This document shows positions 5,423 to 9,265 of a stretch of DNA of 9,265 nucleotides, piece by piece (the first letter of the stretch is position 1; every line of letters starts with the position of its first letter). Origin of the DNA: JAUYQE01 sp035289745. GTDB taxonomy: Archaea > Nanobdellota > Nanobdellia > Woesearchaeales > GW2011-AR9. The stretch is taken from positions 1 to 9,265 of the forward strand of contig DATDWF010000093.1 of the NCBI GenBank assembly GCA_035289745.1, read 5' to 3'. Made by a program: the position numbers and the translations under genes. A model generated the notes under the pieces. The model had not been told where the DNA came from. It did not search any database and saw only the letters and a list, made by a program, of their open reading frames with translations.

Positions 5423-6013
5423 ATGCGTGGGCTTAAGCGAGAAAGAATACTGCGAGTATTATTGACAGAGCCAAAACCCTTAAGCAAGAATGAACTTTCT
5501 AAGAGGGCTACCTGCACCCGGCAGTGGGTTATTCTCTTCTTGCGAGCATTAGAAAAAAAGAAACTGGTCAAAAAAACAACAGTTGTCGATCCTGCTGAAT
5601 TAATAAAATACTGGATAACCATCCACAAAAAGCCCAGAAAATATCGAGAATATATGGTCAAAGACCCCCTCACCATACTGAGAAAAACAAAGCTCACCTA
5701 TGCCCTTACTACCTACCAAGCTGAAAATCTGGTACAGCAGCATCTTTTCCCTTCCAGAATTGACGTGTACATAGAAGAAGCAGATGTGCCTGCTTGGCAT
5801 TCCTTGTTCTTAAAAGAAGGGCTGTATGGAAAAGGCAATGTTCGCATTATAGTGACAGAAGAACCCACTTTTTATGGAAAACGAAAATTAAATAATCTTT
5901 TTGTAGTTTCACTTCCGCAACTGATTATAGACTTATTCGCAGAAGGAGGACCAGCAGTGGAAGCCGCCGAAATGCTTCTCTCCAGGATAAAAAAACATGT
6001 ATCTCGAATTTGA
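5423..6013 (+). CDS. AbiEi-like winged-helix antitoxin/regulator
   Basis: Probable antitoxin and autorepressor of a type IV AbiE-like toxin-antitoxin system, 196 residues. Residues about 5-55 form a winged helix-turn-helix (KRERILRVLL, then LSKNELSKRATCTRQWV, then LRALEKKKLVKK). The C-terminal part (about 93-190) has the AbiEi_2-like pattern: a TYQAENL segment, an RIDVYIEEADVPAW strand-turn, and the family's end motif VVSLPQLIIDLFAEGGPAVEAAEML in shortened quotation (VVSLPQLI, D170, EGGPAVEAAE). The nucleotidyltransferase gene downstream overlaps its last 17 bases, so the two are translationally linked. The start is fixed by the leaderless TATA spacing. Exact AbiEi subfamily is uncertain. Confidence 0.77.
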   Translation: MRGLKRERILRVLLTEPKPLSKNELSKRATCTRQWVILFLRALEKKKLVKKTTVVDPAELIKYWITIHKKPRKYREYMVKDPLTILRKTKLTYALTTYQAENLVQQHLFPSRIDVYIEEADVPAWHSLFLKEGLYGKGNVRIIVTEEPTFYGKRKLNNLFVVSLPQLIIDLFAEGGPAVEAAEMLLSRIKKHVSRI

Positions 6014-6782
6014 AACAAAAACTTCGTACAACTATCTCAAACACGTAATCTCTGCATTAGAAGAACCGATTTGTATTCTCGGTGGATGGGCAGTTTTTCT
6101 CCACGTGAACAAGAACTTCCGAAAGGCACAGGGTAGGCCTTATCTGGGAAGTAGAGATATTGACGTTGGGTTCCATTTGGATAAAAGCGCAACGGTAGAG
6201 CACCTAAGAAACTCTGCTTTAGCAAAGTCGCTGGATATTCTTCAAAACAAACTAAAATTCCAATCTGTATCTTTCCGATTACTCAAAGAAATTCACACGG
6301 AAACCAAAGAAGAGATTGGAGAAGGAAAAATTATTCCAGCACATTTTATCTTCCCTTTATACATTGACATTCTTGTTGATGCTATCCCTCCAAAATTCAG
6401 AGAGGTTTTTCACTTTCAGCCGGCCGATGAGCCTTTGCTCAGGTTTGTTTTTGAGGGCAAAAAACATCGAGAAGAACTCCGGGAGTTTAATAAGAAGCTT
6501 TGGCTGCCCAAACCAGAATTATTGCTTGCCACAAAATTGAAAGCTTTAAAGAACCGGGATAAAGAGCATAAGAAAATAAAAGATATTTGTGATATTTTTG
6601 CACTGCTGTGGTACTCTGGAGAGAAATCGCTGGATTTACAAAAGAAAGTTGCTCAATTTCTCCCTTCCAAAAATATACTTAAAACCATCTCTGCTCTTGA
6701 TGAAGCCGACTACCAGAAAGCAAGTGTTCAATTAAACCACACTCCATCAGAAATAGAAAGAATTATCGGATTATTGAGATAA
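5997..6782 (+). CDS. AbiEii-like nucleotidyltransferase toxin
   Basis: Probable toxin partner of the preceding AbiEi-like protein, 261 residues. It has the nucleotidyltransferase (pol-beta fold) signature: a GGW loop at 29-31, GSRDIDVGF with paired Asp at 51-59, and a third candidate carboxylate in YIDILVD (122-128). A helical region with KLKALKNRDKEHKKIKDICD (180-199) carries the Lys and Asp pattern seen in AbiEii C-terminal motifs. AbiEii relatives transfer nucleotides to targets such as tRNA and stall growth; the target here is not deducible. The motifs are complete, so activity is plausible. The TAA stop (6780-6782) overlaps the first bases of the right direct repeat. Confidence 0.84.
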   Translation: MYLEFETKTSYNYLKHVISALEEPICILGGWAVFLHVNKNFRKAQGRPYLGSRDIDVGFHLDKSATVEHLRNSALAKSLDILQNKLKFQSVSFRLLKEIHTETKEEIGEGKIIPAHFIFPLYIDILVDAIPPKFREVFHFQPADEPLLRFVFEGKKHREELREFNKKLWLPKPELLLATKLKALKNRDKEHKKIKDICDIFALLWYSGEKSLDLQKKVAQFLPSKNILKTISALDEADYQKASVQLNHTPSEIERIIGLLR

Positions 6783-6906
6783 GTCCTGAGACTCTATTAT
6801 AACCGCAGTGAAGAACGCCAGCCAAGCATTCAATAAAATCCATCAGAGTGGCTTAGGAGCTTTGGCACTCGAGCAAGATATTCGTGCACGACTCGAAAAA
6901 GAATAG
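6778..6906 (+). pseudogene. Relic of the coiled-coil gene 3' end
   Basis: Read in the frame that begins at 6778, this gives DKS-stop-DSIITAVKNAS, then the same F-NKI, SGLGALALEQ and RARLEK end as the relic at 4996-5196. The TGG coding the family's conserved Trp is here TGA (6787-6789). No start codon or upstream domain remains, so it cannot be an intact gene. The end is kept to the original stop (TAG, 6904-6906), 15 bases from the convergent DUF6036-like gene. Confidence 0.75.
6781..6906 (+). repeat. Long direct repeat, right copy (DR-R)
   Basis: Right-hand partner of the copy at 5071-5196. In the coding frame of the left copy, four of the five core differences are silent (Ala GCG/GCA, Phe TTT/TTC, two in Leu TTA/CTC); the other makes Gly to Glu next to the stop. 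It begins exactly where the AbiEii-like gene stops. Confidence 0.93.
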
Positions 6907-6921
6907 AACCGCCTGCAGACA

Positions 6922-7578
6922 TTACGGTTTTGATTTTTTCTCTCTCGCCTGTTTTTCCACTATCTCGAAGAGCTTGTCTAATGCCTCCGAAGGAATATCG
7001 ACCCCTATTTTCTGGAGGTCTTCCAGGAAGCAGCCCAAATCAAATGCTGCCCTTTCTTTTCCGAGCTCGATTTGCTTCTTGGCTTCCTCGATAATAATAT
7101 CCCAATTCATTTTTGTTGCCGTAATGATGGTGCGGGCGTCATCTTTGTCTTTTAACCGGTCGGTAGCGCATTTCATGAGGATAATGTCGTGGGGATCAGC
7201 AATCTTGAGAATCAAATTATCAACAAATTGATGGACGGGCTCGGCTCTTTTTCTCATGGTTTCGGAAAAAATGAAGTCTATTACCTCGACGACAAAAAGG
7301 TCAAAGCGCTCATCCTGTAACCGAAACATTTCTGGAATGTTTCTCTTGGTGCCATACACGGTGCGGGCTTCCATCTTTTCATAGCCCAGGGATTGTATGG
7401 CTTCTGCGAAGACGGCACGGCCTTTTTCATTCTCGAAGACCAGGTCGATATCCAATGTTGCATTTTTAAAGCCGAGAAACATCATAGCAGTTCCCCCGAT
7501 CGCGTACACCGTTATCTTTCTCGTAAGCCTTCTGGCAGCACTTACTAATAACCGCTGTTGCTGGTCTATGGTAATCAT
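6922..7578 (-). CDS. DUF6036-like nucleotidyltransferase (toxin-antitoxin type)
   Basis: Probable pol-beta-fold nucleotidyltransferase of 218 residues. IGGTAMMFLG (27-36) is the GG loop, TLDIDLVF (41-48) has the paired Asp, and RFDLFVVEVID (91-101) gives a third acidic strand residue. DIILMKCATDRLKDKDDA (131-148) matches the conserved helix of archaeal nucleotidyltransferases of this kind, which are usually encoded beside a winged-helix protein. The start overlaps the upstream gene's TGA (ATGA), and GGAGGA (7590-7585) is a good ribosome binding site. It is divergent in sequence from the AbiEii-like protein next door, so this is a second, separate system. The target is unknown; the toxin role is inferred from the family and context. 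Confidence 0.74.
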   Translation of the reverse strand: MITIDQQQRLLVSAARRLTRKITVYAIGGTAMMFLGFKNATLDIDLVFENEKGRAVFAEAIQSLGYEKMEARTVYGTKRNIPEMFRLQDERFDLFVVEVIDFIFSETMRKRAEPVHQFVDNLILKIADPHDIILMKCATDRLKDKDDARTIITATKMNWDIIIEEAKKQIELGKERAAFDLGCFLEDLQKIGVDIPSEALDKLFEIVEKQAREKKSKP

Positions 7579-8195
7579 TGGTAGTCCTCCAAGTCCTTTT
7601 TATTAAATGGTAGATACATCTTCCATCTGCTCTCTACGTCGGTAAAATCTTTTGACTGCAGCCCCGGAACAACATATGCATAATGAGACCATTTTTTTGG
7701 TAAGGCACTCTTTCTAAACGTACGAGTCATTCTTCTTACTTTCATAATTTTCTGGGCGAGGTCGTATAACGCCCCCACCTGGCGTTCGATATGATTGGCT
7801 TTGGCGAGATGGTATAATGCTACCCAATCTTTTATTTTTTTGAAGAGCGCTAAGGATGCAAGAATGGTTCTCAGGCTTTCCGTTTTGATAGCATACACTA
7901 TCGTTTCTTCCCGGCTGGGCTCTTTCCCATAAATCCTATACGTGGTGGGCGTGGAAATTTTTAGGGGTGACAATTCGTTGATGACCTCGTAATAGCTTTT
8001 GCCCCCCAATTTATTATCAACAGATATGGTGTAGACACGGCGGTTATTGCTCTGTCTTCTGGTTTTCACATAGCCCTCTTTTCTGAGGCGATGGAGATAA
8101 TAGATTGCCATCTTCTTATCCACGTTGAGCGCATCCATTACCGTTTCGGCCGTTTGGATTCCAGCCAATTTTTGCAGGAGTTCTTTAATATCCAT
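7575..8195 (-). CDS. Winged-helix regulator/antitoxin partner of the DUF6036-like protein
   Basis: A 206-residue protein with a winged helix-turn-helix at about residues 3-60: IKELLQKLAGIQTAETVMD, then DKKMAIYYLHRLRKEGYV, then a basic wing RRQSNNRRVYTIS. The rest has an IYGKEPSREETIVYAIKT-like segment and a conserved-looking WVALYHLAK helix, ending in a Trp/Tyr-rich C-terminus (WKMYLPFNKKD). The first gene of its operon, its TGA overlaps the ATG of the nucleotidyltransferase gene. The layout is the regulator-then-nucleotidyltransferase order of toxin-antitoxin pairs. A leaderless TATA box fixes the start. I cannot name the C-terminal family; DNA binding is well supported, antitoxin activity is inferred. 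Confidence 0.72.
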   Translation of the reverse strand: MDIKELLQKLAGIQTAETVMDALNVDKKMAIYYLHRLRKEGYVKTRRQSNNRRVYTISVDNKLGGKSYYEVINELSPLKISTPTTYRIYGKEPSREETIVYAIKTESLRTILASLALFKKIKDWVALYHLAKANHIERQVGALYDLAQKIMKVRRMTRTFRKSALPKKWSHYAYVVPGLQSKDFTDVESRWKMYLPFNKKDLEDYQ

Positions 8196-8212
8196 AGTTT
8201 ATTCTAGCTATA

Positions 8213-8225
8213 ACTAATATATAAA
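8213..8225 (-). promoter_or_regulatory. Leaderless promoter of the winged-helix/DUF6036 operon
   Basis: On the minus strand TTTATATATTAGT, with the TATA part centred 26 bases before the ATG at 8195. It differs by one base over the whole stretch from TTTATATACTAGT in front of the AbiE module, and both end 18 bases before the ATG. Confidence 0.6.
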
Positions 8226-8258
8226 TATTTCTACATTTTGTGAAAATAATCTTATTCT

Positions 8259-8285
8259 ATGGCTTCAACCGTCTAGAACGCCAGC
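8259..8285 (+). pseudogene. Possible third relic of the coiled-coil C-terminal region
   Basis: In one frame this reads M-A-S-T-V-stop-N-A-S, against A-S-A-V-E-N-A-S in the intact gene at 4800-4823. Over those 24 bases 20 match, ending in the 11-mer AGAACGCCAGC that also occurs in both copies of the long repeat. It lies between the second and third toxin-antitoxin modules, where a further junction relic would be expected. The match is short and may be chance. Confidence 0.3.
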
Positions 8286-8314
8286 TTCCTCTCTTATAAA
8301 ACCCCCATAAATAT

Positions 8315-8325
8315 TAAATAATAGT
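8315..8325 (+). promoter_or_regulatory. Candidate promoter of the MNT-HEPN module
   Basis: TAAATAATAGT fits the TAWATANTAGT pattern of the other two module promoters and ends 20 bases before the ATG at 8345. It implies a leaderless or nearly leaderless transcript. Confidence 0.5.
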
Positions 8326-8344
8326 ACACCGTAACCATACTAAA

Positions 8345-8893
8345 ATGCATGCTAAAGAAACCATTAAAGAACTGTTCTTCAATGAGCCGACAAAACAGTG
8401 GCATTTTGAGCAGGTAAGAAAAACATCCGGCTTGAGCCGAGCCCAAACCAATGCCTGGCTAAAAAAGCTTCAGAAAGAACAGCTCATCACGCGCCTAAAA
8501 CCCAGAAAAAAAATGCCGTACTTTATAGCCAACCATGCTTCCGCTCATTTTCGGAACGCCAAAAAGCTGTTTGCCCTGACGAAGCTCTATGAGTCCGGCC
8601 TGCTTGATTACCTCACCTCTTTAGAAAATGCTAAAACCGTCATTCTCTTCGGGAGCTTTAGCCGCGGGGACTGGTACAGAGAGAGTGATGTTGATCTTTT
8701 TCTCTACGGCGATATTGACCAGCTGGGTTTAGGCCCATACCTCTCTAAGCTGCAGAGAGAGATACAGATTTTTTCTGGAAAACAGGAAGAGGACTTGCGG
8801 CATTTAGGAGCCTCGTTGTTACGGAACATTTTAAAAGGCATGGTGCTCAAAGGCGATATTCCTCTTGAGGTTCTCAAGCATGCGGCAGTTTAA
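8345..8893 (+). CDS. HTH-MNT minimal nucleotidyltransferase (antitoxin type)
   Basis: A 182-residue protein that joins an N-terminal winged helix-turn-helix (about 5-60: AKETIKELFF, then HFEQVRKTSGLSRAQTNAWL, then LQKEQLITRLKPR) to a minimal nucleotidyltransferase domain. The signature GSFSRGDWYRESDVDLFLYG (103-122) is the canonical GSxxRG-x-SDVDL of MNT proteins. In type VII systems MNT enzymes silence a HEPN toxin by AMPylating it, and the HEPN gene follows here with a 14-base overlap. The third carboxylate strand reads REIQIF, with Gln where many MNT enzymes have Asp, so catalysis may be altered. Most MNT antitoxins lack the HTH; this one may also autoregulate. The start fits the leaderless promoter. 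Confidence 0.87.
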   Translation: MHAKETIKELFFNEPTKQWHFEQVRKTSGLSRAQTNAWLKKLQKEQLITRLKPRKKMPYFIANHASAHFRNAKKLFALTKLYESGLLDYLTSLENAKTVILFGSFSRGDWYRESDVDLFLYGDIDQLGLGPYLSKLQREIQIFSGKQEEDLRHLGASLLRNILKGMVLKGDIPLEVLKHAAV

Positions 8894-9265
8894 GACGGAA
8901 AAAGAAGCCTGCGACTGGTGCATCCGAGAAGGGAATATTCTCACCGACCAAGAAGTTGACCGAGAAAGAATTTCTGCTAATCTGACCATTGCGAAAGAGG
9001 ATTTTCAAAGTGCCAAAGATGCTGCTGAGAAAAAACGCTGGAACTCTGCTTATAAAATACATTACGATGTTCTTCACCAATTAGCGGAAGCCTATTTGCG
9101 GGTTGATAAAATAAAGTCAAGAAACCACCATTGCTTGTTTGCTTACCTCTGTGCAAAATGCCCGGAGCTCGAATTTGACTGGGGTTTTCTGGAAAAAGTG
9201 CGAACCAAAAGGAATGGCGTCAACTATTATGGAATTCTCATCCAAGAAAAAGATTGGAAAGAGAC
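8880..9265 (+). CDS. HEPN-domain protein, partial at the window edge
   Basis: A frame open to the window end gives 128 residues with no stop. GAGGT (8867-8871) precedes the ATG at 8880, which overlaps the last 14 bases of the MNT gene. Helical content, an SAYKIHYDVLHQLAEAYLRV helix in shortened form (about 56-75) and the RNGVNYYG motif (111-118) identify a HEPN domain, the usual toxin partner of MNT. Classical HEPN RNases carry R-x4-6-H; here R111 is followed at the His position by Tyr 116, and the Tyr of R-x4-H-x-Y is Gly 118. RNA cleavage may thus be weak or lost, although RN-x-x-N-Y forms occur in archaeal HEPN proteins. Missing only the C-terminus. Confidence 0.75.
   Translation, partial: MRQFKTEKEACDWCIREGNILTDQEVDRERISANLTIAKEDFQSAKDAAEKKRWNSAYKIHYDVLHQLAEAYLRVDKIKSRNHHCLFAYLCAKCPELEFDWGFLEKVRTKRNGVNYYGILIQEKDWKE

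Noticed and set aside
5197..6780. AbiE unit as an insertion sequence
   Set aside because: No transposase is encoded and no terminal inverted repeats bound the unit; the repeats are long, direct and derived from a gene end.
6884..7231. 115-codon plus-strand open frame after the right repeat
   Set aside because: Antisense to the DUF6036-like nucleotidyltransferase, which has complete motifs on the minus strand.

Overview
The window is archaeal. It encodes the archaeal/eukaryotic-type ribosomal proteins eS19, eL39 and eL31. Most of its genes have an AT-rich TATA box about 26 bases before the ATG, which implies leaderless transcripts, and internal operon genes use GGAGG or GGTGAT-like ribosome binding sites. 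A small coding load per operon, a ribosomal cluster that stops after eL31 and a long charged tail on eL31 suggest, but do not prove, a DPANN-type lineage (Woesearchaeota-like). There is no rRNA, tRNA, CRISPR array or recognisable transposase or integrase gene.

Layout. Positions 1-1157 hold a possible divergent partial gene and a short MgtE-type Mg2+ transporter with a CBS pair. Positions 1193-1675 (minus) hold a HicB-HicA toxin-antitoxin pair. Positions 1835-2884 (minus) hold the eS19-eL39-eL31 operon with 4-5 base gaps. Positions 3051-4907 (plus) hold two tandem paralogues of a family I do not recognise: a signal-peptide/5-TM protein with a cytoplasmic coiled-coil domain, then a soluble copy of that domain alone. 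A degenerate third copy follows at 4922-5196.

Positions 5197-9265 are an accessory block of three different nucleotidyltransferase toxin-antitoxin-like modules: AbiEi/AbiEii (5423-6782, plus), a winged-helix protein with a DUF6036-like nucleotidyltransferase (8195-6922, minus), and an HTH-MNT protein with a HEPN protein (8345 to beyond the window edge, plus). With HicAB this makes four candidate toxin-antitoxin loci in 9.3 kb.

The most interesting signal is the arrangement. The 3' end of the coiled-coil gene is present again just after the AbiE module (5071-5196 and 6781-6906, a constant 1710-base offset, 91 of 96 core bases identical). A possible further 27-base relic of the same gene region lies between modules two and three (8259-8285). 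The differences between the two larger copies are mostly silent, so they look like ends of two once-functional paralogues and not a recent copying error. The three modules therefore appear to have been loaded into, or recombined through, an array of coiled-coil genes, leaving a piece of the same C-terminal coding region at each junction. Two strong palindromic hairpins (5212-5306) lie at the left edge of the first module. The three module promoters share a TAWATANTAGT element at nearly the same distance from the start codon.
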